The notes beneath the pieces were generated by a model. The model made no database searches. It was not told the origin of the DNA and saw only the letters and a list, made by a program, of their open reading frames with translations. A stretch of 64,000 nucleotides of DNA from Rhizobium terricola (GTDB lineage: Bacteria > Pseudomonadota > Alphaproteobacteria > Rhizobiales > Rhizobiaceae): positions 682,001 to 746,000 of the forward strand of contig NZ_JABBGK010000001.1 in NCBI RefSeq assembly GCF_012927355.1. The letters are read 5' to 3'. Shown in pieces: positions 35,331 to 46,311 of this stretch. Within the stretch, counting starts at the first letter, position 1. The number at the start of each line of letters is the position of its first letter. A program made the position numbers and the translations under genes.

Positions 35331-36760
35331 CCTTTCTTTGGACGTCGCGGGAGATGATCGAAGCCATGTCGGGCCGCCCCTTCGGGGCGCTGCCCGAGGG
35401 CATCACAGGCATATCCATCGACAGCCGGACGATCACGCAGGGCGAAGCCTTCTTCGCGATCAAGGGTGATCGGGTCGATGGCCACGACTTTGCGAGCCTG
35501 GCGATCGCCAACGGCGCGTCGCTGCTGGTGGTGTCCGAAGCCAAGCTGCCCGCCCTCGGGCGTCTCACCGTGCCGATGATCGTCGTCGACGATGTGCTCG
35601 GCGCGCTGGAGAAACTCGGGATCGCCGCACGCGAGCGCAGCTCGGCCACTATCGTTGCCGTCACAGGTTCGGTCGGCAAGACCACGACGAAGGAGATGCT
35701 GCGGCTGGCGCTGTCGCCGTCCGGCAAGGTGCATGCCGCCGTCGCCTCGTTCAACAATCACTGGGGCGTGCCCCTGACGCTTGCCCGCATGCCGGTCGAC
35801 ACGCGCTACGGCGTCTTCGAGATCGGCATGAACCATCCGGGCGAGATCGGCCCGCTGTCGCGCATGGTGCGTCCGGACGTGGCGATCATCACCACGATCG
35901 CGCCGGCCCATCTCGGCAATTTCAAGAACCTAGAAGAAATCGCCGCGGCCAAGGCGGAAATCTTCGAAGGGATCGTGCCGGGCGGCGACGTCATCCTCAA
36001 CCGCGACAACGGCCAGTACGAATTCCTCGAGCAGGCCGCGCTTGCCGCGGGGATCGAGAACATCCACAGCTTCGGGCAGCATGCCAAGGCCGAGTTCCGG
36101 CTGGCCGAGTTCGACGGTGCCGCAGAGCTGTCGACCGTGTGGTTCTGCCGTGATGACGACATCCGCGAAGTGGTCGTCGGGGCGCCCGGCCGGCACATCG
36201 CCGAAAATGCCATGGCCGTGCTTGCGGCTGTCTCGCTCGTCGGCGCCGACCTCGATGCGGCGATCGAGGCATTGGCGACGCTTTCGGCCGTCAAGGGTCG
36301 CGGTGCGCGTCATCGCCTGGCGATCTCGGGCGGCAGCTTCACGCTGATCGACGAAAGCTACAACGCCAATCCGGCTTCCATGCGTGCCGCGATCGCGGTC
36401 CTTGCCGCCGCCCAGCCGGAAGGGACGGGGCGCCGGATCGCGGTGCTCGGCGACATGCTGGAAATGGGCGAATTCTCGCCGAGCGTCCATGCCGAACTTT
36501 CCGGCCCGCTGCTTGCCGCCGGCATCGAACATGTCTGGCTCGCCGGTCCCGAAATGGCGGCACTGCGTGATTCCCTGCCCGACAGCGTGCAGGTCGAATA
36601 CCGCCCGACCACCGCGGAACTGGCCGAATTTGCGGCAGATTCGGTGGCTGCGGGCGATGTCGTGATGGTCAAATCGTCTCTCGGGCTCGGTTTCGGCAAG
36701 ATCGTGTCAGCTCTTCTTGACAAGTATCCGGCATTCCCTGACACGGGGCGCCACAACTAA
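35327..36760 (+). CDS. murF: UDP-MurNAc-tripeptide:D-Ala-D-Ala ligase MurF
   Basis: A 477-residue Mur ligase with ATP loop '[14 protein letters not shown]', followed by '[17 protein letters not shown]' and '[10 protein letters not shown]', all MurF features. It attaches D-Ala-D-Ala to complete the cytoplasmic pentapeptide precursor. It begins with TTG overlapping the murE TGA (TTGA), so translation is coupled. ddl, which supplies its substrate, lies 10 kb downstream in the same cluster. Confidence 0.96.
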   Translation: MTFLWTSREMIEAMSGRPFGALPEGITGISIDSRTITQGEAFFAIKGDRVDGHDFASLAIANGASLLVVSEAKLPALGRLTVPMIVVDDVLGALEKLGIAARERSSATIVAVTGSVGKTTTKEMLRLALSPSGKVHAAVASFNNHWGVPLTLARMPVDTRYGVFEIGMNHPGEIGPLSRMVRPDVAIITTIAPAHLGNFKNLEEIAAAKAEIFEGIVPGGDVILNRDNGQYEFLEQAALAAGIENIHSFGQHAKAEFRLAEFDGAAELSTVWFCRDDDIREVVVGAPGRHIAENAMAVLAAVSLVGADLDAAIEALATLSAVKGRGARHRLAISGGSFTLIDESYNANPASMRAAIAVLAAAQPEGTGRRIAVLGDMLEMGEFSPSVHAELSGPLLAAGIEHVWLAGPEMAALRDSLPDSVQVEYRPTTAELAEFAADSVAAGDVVMVKSSLGLGFGKIVSALLDKYPAFPDTGRHN

Positions 36761-36784
36761 ATCGGGCTTTTGGAAAGGGCTCCC

Positions 36785-37885
36785 ATGCTGATCTGGCTTG
36801 TGGAACTGGCGGACCACTTTCAATTCTTCAACCTCTTCCGTTACATCACGTTCCGCACGGGGGCCGCGCTGCTGACCTCGGCACTGGTCGTCTTCCTGTT
36901 CGGGCCGGCGATGATCACATCGCTGCGCGTACGCCAGGGCAAGGGCCAGCCGATCCGCGCCGACGGCCCGCAGACCCATTTCAAGAAAGCCGGTACGCCG
37001 ACCATGGGCGGGCTGATGATCCTCGCCGGCATCGTCGTGTCGTCGCTGCTCTGGGCCGACCTTTCCAGCGTCTACGTGGTCTCGACGTTGCTCGTCACCC
37101 TCGGTTTTGGCGCGATCGGCTTCTATGACGACTACCTCAAGGTGACGAAGCAGACGGAGAAGGGCTTTTCCGGCAAGGCGCGCCTCGGCATCGAATTCGT
37201 GATCGCCGGCATCGCCGTCTATTTCATGATGCACACGGCGCTGACGTCCGGTCCGCAGGGCTCCACCTTCGGCTCGTCGATCGCCTTTCCGTTCCTCAAG
37301 GACTTCAGCATCGACCTCGGCCTGTTCTTCGTCGTGTTCGGCGGTTTCGTCATCGTCTCGGCCGGCAATGCGGTCAACCTGACCGACGGCCTCGACGGTC
37401 TCGCCATCGTGCCGGTGATGATCGCGGCCGCCTCGTTCGGCATCATCGCCTACCTGGCCGGTAACGCCGTGTTCTCGAACTATCTGCAGATCAACTTCGT
37501 GCCCGGAACCGGCGAGCTCGCCGTCGTCCTCGGGGCTGTGATCGGCGCCGGCCTCGGCTTCCTGTGGTTCAACGCGCCGCCGGCGGCGATCTTCATGGGC
37601 GACACCGGCTCGCTCGCGCTCGGCGGCCTGATCGGCTCGGTTGCTGTCGCCACCAAGCACGAGATCGTCATGGCGATCATCGGCGGCCTGTTCGTGATGG
37701 AAACGCTTTCCGTCATCATCCAGGTCGGCTACTTCAAGATGACCGGCCGGCGCGTCTTCCTGATGGCGCCGATCCATCACCATTTCGAAAAGCTCGGTTG
37801 GACCGAGAGCCAGGTGGTGATCCGCTTCTGGATCATCGCCGTCGGTCTCGCCATGCTCGGCCTTTCGACGCTCAAGCTGCGGTGA
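36785..37885 (+). CDS. mraY: Phospho-MurNAc-pentapeptide transferase MraY
   Basis: A 366-residue inner-membrane protein with ten predicted helices. D115-D116 ('FYDDYLKV') and '[10 protein letters not shown]' are the Mg and nucleotide-binding residues of the family, and '[13 protein letters not shown]' is the His-rich loop. It moves phospho-MurNAc-pentapeptide onto undecaprenyl phosphate, making lipid I. The start is ATG 36785 after GGAAAGGG; an upstream ATG in frame at 36770 adds five residues. murD follows after seven bases. Confidence 0.97.
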   Translation: MLIWLVELADHFQFFNLFRYITFRTGAALLTSALVVFLFGPAMITSLRVRQGKGQPIRADGPQTHFKKAGTPTMGGLMILAGIVVSSLLWADLSSVYVVSTLLVTLGFGAIGFYDDYLKVTKQTEKGFSGKARLGIEFVIAGIAVYFMMHTALTSGPQGSTFGSSIAFPFLKDFSIDLGLFFVVFGGFVIVSAGNAVNLTDGLDGLAIVPVMIAAASFGIIAYLAGNAVFSNYLQINFVPGTGELAVVLGAVIGAGLGFLWFNAPPAAIFMGDTGSLALGGLIGSVAVATKHEIVMAIIGGLFVMETLSVIIQVGYFKMTGRRVFLMAPIHHHFEKLGWTESQVVIRFWIIAVGLAMLGLSTLKLR

Positions 37886-37892
37886 GGGCGAG

Positions 37893-39302
37893 ATGATCCC
37901 GGCCACCACCTTCAAGGCAAAGAAGGTCGCTCTTTTCGGATTGGGCGGGTCAGGCCTTGCCACGGTCCGTTCGCTGGTTGCGGGCGGCGCGGAGGTGTTC
38001 GCCTGGGACGACAATCCCGACAGCGTCGCCAAGGCGAGTGCCGAAGGCATCACCACGGCCGACCTCCGCGCGATCGACTGGAAGAGCGTTTCGACGCTTG
38101 TCCTCTCGCCGGGCGTGCCGCTGACCCATCCGAAGCCGCACTGGTCCGTCGACCTTGCGCGGGCCGAGGGCGTCGAGGTGATCGGCGACGTCGAGATCTT
38201 CGTGCGCGAGCGCCGGGCGGCTGCGCCCAACTGCCCGTTCATCGCGATCACCGGTACCAACGGCAAGTCGACGACGACGGCGCTGATCGCCCATATCCTT
38301 GCCTCCTCGGGCCGCGACACGCAGCTCGGCGGCAATATCGGCCGCGCCGTGCTGACGCTCGATCCGCCGAAGGACTGCCGCTTCTTCGTGGTCGAGTGCT
38401 CGTCCTACCAGATCGATCTTGCGCCGACGCTCAACCCGACGGCGGGCATCCTGCTGAACGTGACGCCCGATCATCTCGACCGCCATGGGACCATCCAGCA
38501 CTATGCGGACGTCAAGGAACGGCTGGTCGCCGGAAGCGGCACGGCCGTGGTCGGCATGGACGACAGCTATTGTGAATTGATCGCCGACCGCGTCGAGCGG
38601 GCCGGGACCAGGGTCGTGCGCATTTCCAAGCGCCAGCCGCTGGCCGATGGGTTCTATAACGACGGACACAGGATCATCGAGGCCCATGGCGGCGCGACAT
38701 CGGTGCTTGCCGATCTGAACGGCATCCAGACGCTGCGCGGCAGCCACAACGCCCAGAATGCAGCTGCGGCCATCGCGGCATGCCTCGCGGTCGGCGTGAC
38801 GCCCGACGAGGTGAGGGCGGGGCTTGCCTCGTTTGCCGGCCTGAAGCACCGCATGCAGCCGGTCGGCCGCCGCGGCAATGTCGTCTTCGTCAACGACAGC
38901 AAGGCGACCAATGCGGAGGCGGCTGCGCCTGCGCTGTCGAGCTACGACCGGATCTACTGGATCGCCGGCGGGCTTCCGAAGGAAGGCGGCATCTCCAGCC
39001 TCGGGCCGCTCTTTCCGCGCATTGCAAAGGCCTACCTGATCGGCGAGGCCGCGTCCGCCTTTGCCGCGACGCTCGGCAATGCGGTGCCTTACGAAATCTC
39101 CGGTACGCTCGCTCAGGCGGTCATCCATGCGGCGACAGATGCCGCGACTGAGAATAGTCCGGTTGCCGTGATGCTATCACCGGCTTGCGCAAGCTTCGAC
39201 CAGTACAAGAACTTCGAGGTGCGCGGTGACGCCTTCGTCGGCCACGTTGCGGACCTTGATGGGGTGACGATGCTGGTCGACGTGCCAACAGGAGGCAAAT
39301 GA
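37893..39302 (+). CDS. murD: UDP-MurNAc-L-Ala:D-Glu ligase MurD
   Basis: A 469-residue Mur ligase. An N-terminal Rossmann-like domain ('[17 protein letters not shown]') binds the UDP-sugar; the ATP loop is '[14 protein letters not shown]'; '[18 protein letters not shown]' is the MurD-specific C-terminal block. It adds D-glutamate to UDP-MurNAc-L-Ala. It lies between mraY and ftsW in standard dcw order with one base before ftsW. Confidence 0.97.
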   Translation: MIPATTFKAKKVALFGLGGSGLATVRSLVAGGAEVFAWDDNPDSVAKASAEGITTADLRAIDWKSVSTLVLSPGVPLTHPKPHWSVDLARAEGVEVIGDVEIFVRERRAAAPNCPFIAITGTNGKSTTTALIAHILASSGRDTQLGGNIGRAVLTLDPPKDCRFFVVECSSYQIDLAPTLNPTAGILLNVTPDHLDRHGTIQHYADVKERLVAGSGTAVVGMDDSYCELIADRVERAGTRVVRISKRQPLADGFYNDGHRIIEAHGGATSVLADLNGIQTLRGSHNAQNAAAAIAACLAVGVTPDEVRAGLASFAGLKHRMQPVGRRGNVVFVNDSKATNAEAAAPALSSYDRIYWIAGGLPKEGGISSLGPLFPRIAKAYLIGEAASAFAATLGNAVPYEISGTLAQAVIHAATDAATENSPVAVMLSPACASFDQYKNFEVRGDAFVGHVADLDGVTMLVDVPTGGK

Positions 39303-39303
39303 C

Positions 39304-40458
39304 ATGGTAAGCCGCGTGGAGAGAGGCCCGGTCGCCGACTGGTTCTGGACGATCGATCGCCTGTTCATGATCACCTTCATCCTCCTGATGGGGATCGGTT
39401 TCATGCTCTCCTTCGCGGCATCGCCCGCGGTCGCCGAACGGCTCAACCTCGACAGCTTCCACTTCGTCAAGCGTCATGCGGCCTTCATGCTGCCGGCGCT
39501 CGGCGTGATGATCGGCCTGTCCTTCCTGTCGCCGCGCCAGGTTCGGCGCACCGCGATGGTCATCCTTGCCGTTTCGCTGCTGATGATGATCGCGGCGCTG
39601 TTCTTCGGCATCGAAGTGAAGGGCGCGCGGCGCTGGATCACGCTCGCGGGGATCTCCATCCAGCCGTCCGAATTCATGAAGCCCGCCTTCGTGGTCATCT
39701 GCGCCTGGCTGTTCGCCGAGCATGCGCGCCAGCCGGAAATCCCGGGCAATCTCTTCGCCATCATCCTGTTCGGCATCGTCGCCTCCCTGCTGATCGCGCA
39801 GCCCGACCTCGGGCAGACCATCCTCACCTCCGTCGTCTGGGGCGGCATGTTCTTCATGGCCGGCATGCCCTGGCTGTGGATCACGGTGCTCGGCGGTATC
39901 GGCATTGCCGGCGTGTTCGGCGCCTATGTGACGCTGCCGCACGTGGCGGGCCGTATCGACCGATTCCTGACCGGCGAAGGCGACACCTTCCAGGTCGACA
40001 CCGCGCGTCAGGCGATCATCCGCGGGGACTGGTTCGGTCAGGGACCGGGTGAGGGCGTCGTCAAGCGGATCATTCCCGACAGCCACACCGACTTCATCTT
40101 CTCGGTCGCCGCCGAGGAATTCGGCATCATCTTCTGCATGGTGCTGGTCGCGATCTTCGCGTTTCTCGTGCTGCGCGGTCTCAATCACGCCTTCCGGGAA
40201 CGCAACGACTTCAACCGTTTCGCCGTCGCTGGCCTCGTCCTGCAGATCGGCGTGCAGTCGATGATCAACATCGGCGTCAATCTCGAACTGCTGCCGGCGA
40301 AGGGCATGACCCTGCCGCTGATCTCCTACGGCGGTTCGTCGATGATCGCGATCTGCGTGACGGCGGGATTCATTCTGGCGCTGACGCGTCGTCGCCCGGA
40401 GAAACGCGCGCAGGAGCGCAGACTGTTTCGCGCCGCCCACGGCGTTCCGGCGGAGTAA
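39304..40458 (+). CDS. ftsW: Peptidoglycan glycosyltransferase FtsW (SEDS)
   Basis: A 384-residue polytopic membrane protein of the SEDS family with about ten helices. 'ARRWITLAGISIQPSEFMKPAFV' and 'DSHTDFIFSVAAEEFG', with the conserved polar residues of the SEDS cavity, and 'KGMTLPLISYGGSSMIA' near the C-terminus are family signatures. It polymerises lipid II at the septum together with FtsI. Length and order are standard. Confidence 0.97.
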   Translation: MVSRVERGPVADWFWTIDRLFMITFILLMGIGFMLSFAASPAVAERLNLDSFHFVKRHAAFMLPALGVMIGLSFLSPRQVRRTAMVILAVSLLMMIAALFFGIEVKGARRWITLAGISIQPSEFMKPAFVVICAWLFAEHARQPEIPGNLFAIILFGIVASLLIAQPDLGQTILTSVVWGGMFFMAGMPWLWITVLGGIGIAGVFGAYVTLPHVAGRIDRFLTGEGDTFQVDTARQAIIRGDWFGQGPGEGVVKRIIPDSHTDFIFSVAAEEFGIIFCMVLVAIFAFLVLRGLNHAFRERNDFNRFAVAGLVLQIGVQSMINIGVNLELLPAKGMTLPLISYGGSSMIAICVTAGFILALTRRRPEKRAQERRLFRAAHGVPAE

Positions 40459-40464
40459 GCCATC

Positions 40465-41586
40465 ATGAGCAAAGGCATCATCCTGCTTGCCGCCGGCGGT
40501 ACCGGCGGCCACCTGTTTCCGGCGGAAGCACTCGGCCACCTCTTGGCCGAACGCGGTTATTCGGTCCATCTCGTCACCGACAGCCGGGCGGAGCGCTATG
40601 CCGGCATGTTCCCGGCCGAGGCGATCCACACCGTTGCCTCAGCCACGATCGGCTCGAAAAACCCGGTGGCGCTCGCCCGGGCGCTTTGGGCGCTGTGGAA
40701 GGGGTTTCGCCAGGCAAAGCAGCTGGTGCGCAGCCTGAAACCGAAGGCCGTGATCGGCTTCGGCGGTTATCCGACCGTGCCGCCCGTTCTGGCCGCAGCC
40801 GGGCTCGGCGTGCCGACGCTTCTTCACGAACAGAATGCGGTGATGGGGCGTGCCAACAAGGCGCTCGCCTCCCGCGTCAAGGCGATTGCCGGCGGCTTCC
40901 TTCCGGAAGGCGGCACGTTTTCGGCCAAGACCGTGGTCACCGGCAATCCGGTGCGTCCCGCGGTGATCGCCGCGTCGTCGGTGCCCTATTCGCCGTCTGA
41001 GCCCAGTCATCCGTTCCGCCTCGTCATTTTCGGCGGCAGCCAGGGCGCACAGTTCTTTTCGTCCGCGCTGCCGAATGCGATCAGCCTGCTCGACGAAGGG
41101 CTGCGCCGGCGCCTGACGGTCACGCAGCAGGCGCGTCCGGAAGACTTGGAGCGGGTCAAATCCTGCTATCAGAAGCTTGCCGTCCCGGCCGAGGTTTCGC
41201 CCTTCTTCACCGACATGGCGGCCCGCATCGCCGCCGCCCATCTGGTCATCTGCCGGTCCGGCGCCTCGACCGTGTCGGAGCTCTCGGTGATCGGCCGTCC
41301 GTCCATCCTCGTTCCCTATCCCTATGCGCTTGATCACGACCAGGCCGCCAATGCCGCGGCGCTGGCAGCGGCCGGCGGCGCGAGCGTCATCGCACAGTCC
41401 GAGCTTTCGCCGGAGCGGCTCGCTAAGCTGCTCGCCCACGCCATGGAGGAACCGGAACGGCTCGCAAGGGAAGCGGAGGCGGCGCGCACGGCCGGCAAGC
41501 CGGATGCAACGCGCTTGCTCGCGGACCTCGTTGAGTCTATTGCCGCGGGCAAGGACATTGCTCACGTGAAGGGAGCCAATCAATGA
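40465..41586 (+). CDS. murG: UDP-GlcNAc:lipid I GlcNAc transferase MurG
   Basis: A 373-residue GT28 enzyme with the N-terminal loop '[15 protein letters not shown]', '[16 protein letters not shown]' and the UDP-GlcNAc site region '[33 protein letters not shown]'. It makes lipid II at the inner face of the membrane. Its TGA overlaps the murC ATG (ATGA), so translation is coupled. Confidence 0.97.
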   Translation: MSKGIILLAAGGTGGHLFPAEALGHLLAERGYSVHLVTDSRAERYAGMFPAEAIHTVASATIGSKNPVALARALWALWKGFRQAKQLVRSLKPKAVIGFGGYPTVPPVLAAAGLGVPTLLHEQNAVMGRANKALASRVKAIAGGFLPEGGTFSAKTVVTGNPVRPAVIAASSVPYSPSEPSHPFRLVIFGGSQGAQFFSSALPNAISLLDEGLRRRLTVTQQARPEDLERVKSCYQKLAVPAEVSPFFTDMAARIAAAHLVICRSGASTVSELSVIGRPSILVPYPYALDHDQAANAAALAAAGGASVIAQSELSPERLAKLLAHAMEEPERLAREAEAARTAGKPDATRLLADLVESIAAGKDIAHVKGANQ

Positions 41587-42995
41587 AAATGCCGAAGTCG
41601 ATCGGGCTGGTCCATTTCATCGGGATCGGTGGGATCGGGATGAGCGGTATCGCCGAGGTGCTGCACAATCTCGGCCATCGGGTCCAGGGTTCGGACCAGG
41701 CCGACGGTGCCAACGTCCAGCGGCTGCGCGCCAAGGGCATCGAGGTGTTTGTCGGCCACAAGGCCGAAAACCTCGGTGACGCGGAAGTCGTGGTCGTGTC
41801 GACAGCCATCAAGAAGGACAATCCCGAGCTGGTTGCCGCCCGCGAGAAGCTGTTGCCGATCGTGCGCCGCGCCGAGATGCTCGCCGAGCTGATGCGCTTC
41901 CGCAATGCGATCGCCATCGGCGGCACGCACGGCAAGACGACGACGACCTCGATGGTGGCGGCGCTGCTCGAAGCCGGCAATCTCGACCCGACGGTCATCA
42001 ATGGCGGCATCATCAACGCCTACGGGACCAATGCCCGCATGGGTGAAGGCGAGTGGATGGTGGTCGAGGCCGACGAATCGGACGGCACCTTCCTGAAGCT
42101 GCCGGCCGAGGTGGCGATCGTCACCAATATCGACCCCGAGCATCTTGACCACTACGGCAATTTCGACGCCGTTCGGGCCGCCTTCCGCCAGTTCGTCGAG
42201 AACGTGCCCTTCTACGGCTTCGGCGTTATGTGCCTCGACCATCCGGAAGTGCAGGCGCTGGTCAGCCGGATCGAGGACCGCAAGGTCATCACCTATGGCG
42301 AGAACCCGCAGGCCGACGTGCGCTATTCGAACGTCCGCCTCGAGGGCACCCATTCGATCTTCGACGTCGAGATCCGCCGCCGCCGGACCGGCCGGGTGTT
42401 CAGCTTCAAGGATCTCCGGCTGCCGATGCCGGGCCGCCACAACGTGGCGAATGCCTGCGCCGCGATCGCGGTGGCGAACCGGCTGGAGATCTCCGAGGAG
42501 GCGATCCGCAAGGGCCTGTCGTCCTTCGGCGGCGTCAAGCGCCGCTTCACGCTCACCGGAACCTGGAACGGTGTTCAGGTGTTCGACGACTACGGCCATC
42601 ATCCGGTCGAGATCAAGGCCGTGCTGAAGGCGGCACGCGAGGCCTGCAAGGGCCGCATCATCGCGGTCCACCAGCCGCACCGCTATTCGCGCCTGGCGAG
42701 CCTTTTCGAGGATTTCGCCAACTGCTTCAACGATGCCGACACGCTGATGCTGGCGCCGGTCTACGCGGCGGGCGAGGATCCGATCGAGGGTGCGAATTCG
42801 GAAGCACTGGTCGAGCGCATCCGCTCCGGCGGCCACCGCGACGCCCGCTATCTGGCATCGCCCGACCAGCTCGCCTCGATCGTCTCGGGCATTGCGCAGC
42901 CGGGTGATTTCGTGATTCTGTTGGGTGCAGGTAACATTACCCAGTGGGCGGCAGCCCTGCCGCGCGAACTGGAAGCTTTTTCGGGAAAGTCTTGA
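41583..42995 (+). CDS. murC: UDP-MurNAc:L-Ala ligase MurC
   Basis: A 470-residue Mur ligase: '[18 protein letters not shown]'-type Rossmann N-terminus ('[13 protein letters not shown]'), ATP loop '[15 protein letters not shown]', and '[20 protein letters not shown]' in the C-terminal domain. It adds the first residue, L-Ala, to UDP-MurNAc. It overlaps murG by four bases and shares one base with murB. Confidence 0.97.
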   Translation: MKMPKSIGLVHFIGIGGIGMSGIAEVLHNLGHRVQGSDQADGANVQRLRAKGIEVFVGHKAENLGDAEVVVVSTAIKKDNPELVAAREKLLPIVRRAEMLAELMRFRNAIAIGGTHGKTTTTSMVAALLEAGNLDPTVINGGIINAYGTNARMGEGEWMVVEADESDGTFLKLPAEVAIVTNIDPEHLDHYGNFDAVRAAFRQFVENVPFYGFGVMCLDHPEVQALVSRIEDRKVITYGENPQADVRYSNVRLEGTHSIFDVEIRRRRTGRVFSFKDLRLPMPGRHNVANACAAIAVANRLEISEEAIRKGLSSFGGVKRRFTLTGTWNGVQVFDDYGHHPVEIKAVLKAAREACKGRIIAVHQPHRYSRLASLFEDFANCFNDADTLMLAPVYAAGEDPIEGANSEALVERIRSGGHRDARYLASPDQLASIVSGIAQPGDFVILLGAGNITQWAAALPRELEAFSGKS

Positions 42996-43969
42996 TGAAA
43001 CAGGTTGATGGGGAAAAGCTGCTGGCCTCTCTGGGGCCCGGTGTCAACGAGTTGCGGGGGCGGCTGACGCCGGACGCGCCGATGGACCGCGTGACGTGGT
43101 TCCAGGCGGGTGGTCTTGCTGAGCTGATGTTCCAGCCGCACGACACCGACGATCTCGTCGCCTTCCTCAAGCTTCTGCCGGAAAGCGTGCCGCTGACCGT
43201 GGTCGGCGTCGGCTCCAATCTGCTGGTCCGCGACGGCGGCATTCCCGGCGTGGTGATCCGCCTGTCGGCCAAGGGTTTCGGCCAGGTCGAGCTGGACGGC
43301 GAGAACCGCATCCGTGCGGGAACGATCTGCCCCGACAAGCACATCGCCGCGATGGCGATGGACCACAACATCGGCGGCTTCCACTTCTACTACGGCATCC
43401 CCGGCTCGATCGGCGGCGCGGTCTTCATGAATGCGGGCGCCAATGGCGGCGACACGTCGGAGCGGCTGGTCGAGGTCGAGGCGGTCGACCGCAAGGGCAA
43501 CCGCCATGTGCTGTCCAAGGCCGACATGGGCTACAGCTACCGCCATTCGAACGCGCCCGAGGGGATGATCTTCACCAGTGCTCTCTTCGAGGGCTACCCC
43601 GAAGAGAAGGCCAAGATCCGCGCCGACATGGATGCGGTGCGCCATCACCGCGAGACGGTGCAGCCGGTCAAGGAAAAGACCGGCGGCTCGACCTTCAAGA
43701 ACCCGGAAGGCCACTCGGCCTGGGAACTGATCGACGAGGCGGGATGCCGCGGCCTGATGATCGGTGGTGCGCAGATGTCGTCGCTGCACTGCAACTTCAT
43801 GATCAATATCGGCCATGCGACGGCCTATGACCTCGAATACCTCGGCGAGACGGTGCGCCAGCGCGTGTTCGAGAATTCCGGCATCAAGCTGGAATGGGAG
43901 ATCAAGCGCCTCGGCATCTTCATGCCCGGCCGCGAGGTCAAGCCTTTCCTCGGAACGACGGTCGAGTGA
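42995..43969 (+). CDS. murB: UDP-N-acetylenolpyruvoylglucosamine reductase MurB
   Basis: A 324-residue FAD enzyme that reduces UDP-GlcNAc-enolpyruvate to UDP-MurNAc with NADPH. '[22 protein letters not shown]' binds FAD; '[19 protein letters not shown]' and '[15 protein letters not shown]', with the catalytic Ser, are conserved. This is the shorter alphaproteobacterial type. The start at 42995 (TGATG with murC) is preferred over the open frame to 42944. The gene converges on the metallophosphoesterase with only 15 bases between. Confidence 0.96.
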   Translation: MKQVDGEKLLASLGPGVNELRGRLTPDAPMDRVTWFQAGGLAELMFQPHDTDDLVAFLKLLPESVPLTVVGVGSNLLVRDGGIPGVVIRLSAKGFGQVELDGENRIRAGTICPDKHIAAMAMDHNIGGFHFYYGIPGSIGGAVFMNAGANGGDTSERLVEVEAVDRKGNRHVLSKADMGYSYRHSNAPEGMIFTSALFEGYPEEKAKIRADMDAVRHHRETVQPVKEKTGGSTFKNPEGHSAWELIDEAGCRGLMIGGAQMSSLHCNFMINIGHATAYDLEYLGETVRQRVFENSGIKLEWEIKRLGIFMPGREVKPFLGTTVE

Positions 43970-43984
43970 TCGTCGCCTGAGGGT

Positions 43985-45085
43985 TCAGCCCAACGGCTTG
44001 GCGTGGGCGGCGAGAAACCTGATGCCGCCCTTGTCGTCCGACGCCTCGGCCAGCACGACGTCCATGAACCGGTCGGTGATCCGGACGATGCCGAAGCCGC
44101 CCTTGTAGGCGGCCGTCGGTTTGACGATGTCGAGGCCGTCCGCCTGGTAGATCATCGGCGTGTCGTGCTCGTGGCCGTGGAAAAGCGCTACGACGTTATG
44201 GCCGGCGATCACGTCCCTGAAGGCCTGCCGCTCCGCGTCGCTCCACCAATGGGGCGCGCCGCTGCCCGCGTCATCGAACTGCCGGTTTGCCGGATCCCAC
44301 CGTTCGCGTGAGAATGCGTCCCAGCCGTAATGCTGAAAAAGTACGACCGGGCGCCCGTCGGCGGCATAGGTCTCAAGATCGTGTTTCAGCCAGGGCAGGC
44401 CGCTCGCCGCTCCCTTTGTTGTGTCTCCGGCAAAGCGCTGCAACTGCACGAGATGAAGCGTCTCCCAGTTCCAGGAATAGCTGTCGGAGGCCTCGTCATA
44501 GTTGTCGGCGGGGTAGGGCGGCCTGAAGAAGACGCTGGGCTTGTGGTTCATCCGCACATAATCGCGCAGTTCGTCGCGATACCAGTTGACCTCCGGCGGT
44601 TTGCCGTCCTGGTCGAGGTCATGATTGCCGAGGCCGACATAGACGGGATACCTCACTCGTCCAGGACCGGGGCCCTCCTCGTAGCGTTGGGCGAACTGCC
44701 TGAGCTGGGCGCCTTCGCGGAGCAGCGCTGTCTGCCCGCCGCCATCGTCGGTGATGTCGCCGCAGGCGACGACACCGCGTGGGCTGGTGATCGGCTCGCC
44801 ACCGCCGGTGAGCCCCGTCTGCCGGCCGTCGATCTCGGTCGGCCAGCGGAGCGTATGCACGTTGTTGAGTGCGGCGACGTGTTTCAGCAGGCTGGCATCG
44901 GTCTTTCCCTCGGTCGCGCAACCGGGGCTCAGCGCGTCGCCGATCCGGCAGGCATGCACGTCGTTGATGACGAGGAAGGTCACGTCGGTTCGCTTGCCGG
45001 CGGCGCTTGCCGGATGGCTCGCTTCGCCCGCAATGCCCAGAGCGGCAAAGGCGCCGGCACCCAAAATCTGTCGTCTCGTGATCAC
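43985..45085 (-). CDS. Tat-exported metallophosphoesterase
   Basis: A 366-residue protein from GTG 45085, giving a twin-arginine signal 'ITRRQILGAGAFAALGIAG' that ends near 'PASAAG'. The calcineurin-type motifs are D42/H44 ('VINDVHAC'), 'ACGDITDDG' (D110), GNHD (153-156) and 'ALFHGHEHDTP' near the C-terminus, so a two-metal site is complete. Tat export suggests that metals are loaded in the cytoplasm. The periplasmic substrate (phosphodiester or monoester) is unknown. It reads against the dcw genes, between murB and ddl, and is divergent from the diguanylate cyclase. Confidence 0.88.
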   Translation of the reverse strand: MITRRQILGAGAFAALGIAGEASHPASAAGKRTDVTFLVINDVHACRIGDALSPGCATEGKTDASLLKHVAALNNVHTLRWPTEIDGRQTGLTGGGEPITSPRGVVACGDITDDGGGQTALLREGAQLRQFAQRYEEGPGPGRVRYPVYVGLGNHDLDQDGKPPEVNWYRDELRDYVRMNHKPSVFFRPPYPADNYDEASDSYSWNWETLHLVQLQRFAGDTTKGAASGLPWLKHDLETYAADGRPVVLFQHYGWDAFSRERWDPANRQFDDAGSGAPHWWSDAERQAFRDVIAGHNVVALFHGHEHDTPMIYQADGLDIVKPTAAYKGGFGIVRITDRFMDVVLAEASDDKGGIRFLAAHAKPLG

Positions 45086-45230
45086 GCCTGCCTGCCTCCC
45101 GCATCCATGACGTGATCCTAGGGAGGATTGCGGGGAAAGGACAGATGTCGGCCGTTTGCAGATTCGAACGGCCGGTCGACGAAATGTTAAGCGGCCATGC
45201 TTATCCTGCGCCGGGACAAGGAGTGGCTTC

Positions 45231-46082
45231 ATGGGTAATGCGACCAGAAACTGGATCGTCGGACAGCTTTCGCTCGGCGAGTTCGCGAGCCGGCGGGCCG
45301 TGGTGTCGCGTTCGATCTGGATGGCGGCAAAGATCGCCATGCTGGCCTATGCGATGAACATCTGCGCCCATTTTGCGCTCGTCGCGCTCGACCTGTTGCC
45401 CTACGCCCTCTTTCCGGCCCTGGTGATCGCCACGGTGCTTACGCCGCCCGTCTCCTTCATCGTCGCCGTCATCGCCTACAGCGTCGTCGGCTTTGCGATC
45501 TACGATCTCGGCGTCTCGCGGGCCGAGTTCGAGCGCATCAGCCGGACCGACATGCTGTCCGGCCTGCTCAATCGCCGCGCATTTCAGTCCGCCTTCGAGG
45601 CGAGTGGAGGCGAAGCCTCGCTCGTGCTCTTCGACATCGACCGCTTCAAGGCGGTGAACGATACCTTCGGCCATTCTGCCGGGGATGACGTCATCGTCGC
45701 CGTGGCGGACGTGATGCGCCGCAGCTTCTCACGCGGCGAGATCTGCGCCCGCATCGGCGGCGAGGAGTTCGCCGTGCTCTCCGAGGAGCCGCCGTGCGAT
45801 CTCCTGTTGCGCGTCGAGCATGTTCGCGAGAGCATCATGGCTCTCAAGGTTCCCGCAGGAGAACGGCAGGTACGGGTCACCATTTCGGGTGGCATCGCCG
45901 ATGTGGTCGCCGGACGGGCGTTCGGCGAGATCTTCTCCGAAGCCGATCGGGCGCTCTATGTGGCCAAGGCGAGCGGGCGCAATCGAATCGTGCGCTATCG
46001 TGACATCGACTCGCTTTCTCCGGGTGCGCTCTCCTTTCCCCAGGCGCTGAACGACGCGATCCCGGCGCTGCGCCGCGCCTGA
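45231..46082 (+). CDS. Membrane diguanylate cyclase (GGDEF)
   Basis: A 283-residue protein with two or three hydrophobic segments (about 28-50, 58-80 and 80-95) and a GGDEF domain at about 100-265. The active site is GGEEF at 176-180, an accepted functional variant. There is no RxxD inhibitory site five residues before it. 'LLNRRAFQSAF' and 'FDIDRFKAVNDTFGHSAGD' are canonical. AAGGAG lies seven bases before ATG 45231; the upstream open frame is unsupported. It sits between murB and ddl on the coding strand of the dcw genes. Confidence 0.92.
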   Translation: MGNATRNWIVGQLSLGEFASRRAVVSRSIWMAAKIAMLAYAMNICAHFALVALDLLPYALFPALVIATVLTPPVSFIVAVIAYSVVGFAIYDLGVSRAEFERISRTDMLSGLLNRRAFQSAFEASGGEASLVLFDIDRFKAVNDTFGHSAGDDVIVAVADVMRRSFSRGEICARIGGEEFAVLSEEPPCDLLLRVEHVRESIMALKVPAGERQVRVTISGGIADVVAGRAFGEIFSEADRALYVAKASGRNRIVRYRDIDSLSPGALSFPQALNDAIPALRRA

Positions 46083-46186
46083 GCAACGTTCCGCGAACTG
46101 CGCGCGAAGTCTTCACTTTTTCAATTCGTTAGAGCTGATTTAGCCGCGCGAAAAGCACCGGTTTTTCGTCTGCCGGGACGGTCCGG

Positions 46187-46232
46187 TTAACGAAAGTAAA
46201 CACTTCATTAACCTTAATGTCGTTTAACTTAA
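46187..46232. promoter_or_regulatory. TTAA-rich region upstream of ddl-ftsQAZ
   Basis: Five TTAA tetramers (46187, 46208, 46214, 46224, 46229) lie within 46 bases, with GGTTAA/TTAACC forming an inverted repeat. No pair has the exact seven-base CtrA spacing, so CtrA binding is only a possibility. The region probably contains the promoter of ddl-ftsQ-ftsA. The rest of 46083-46311 shows no gene. Confidence 0.3.
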
Positions 46233-46311
46233 GGAAAGGACGGGATCGGCCGAATGTGAACTCGCTGCCCGAAACGTCCGGTGTTTGATCTGGTGATTTT
46301 TGGGGACGTTG

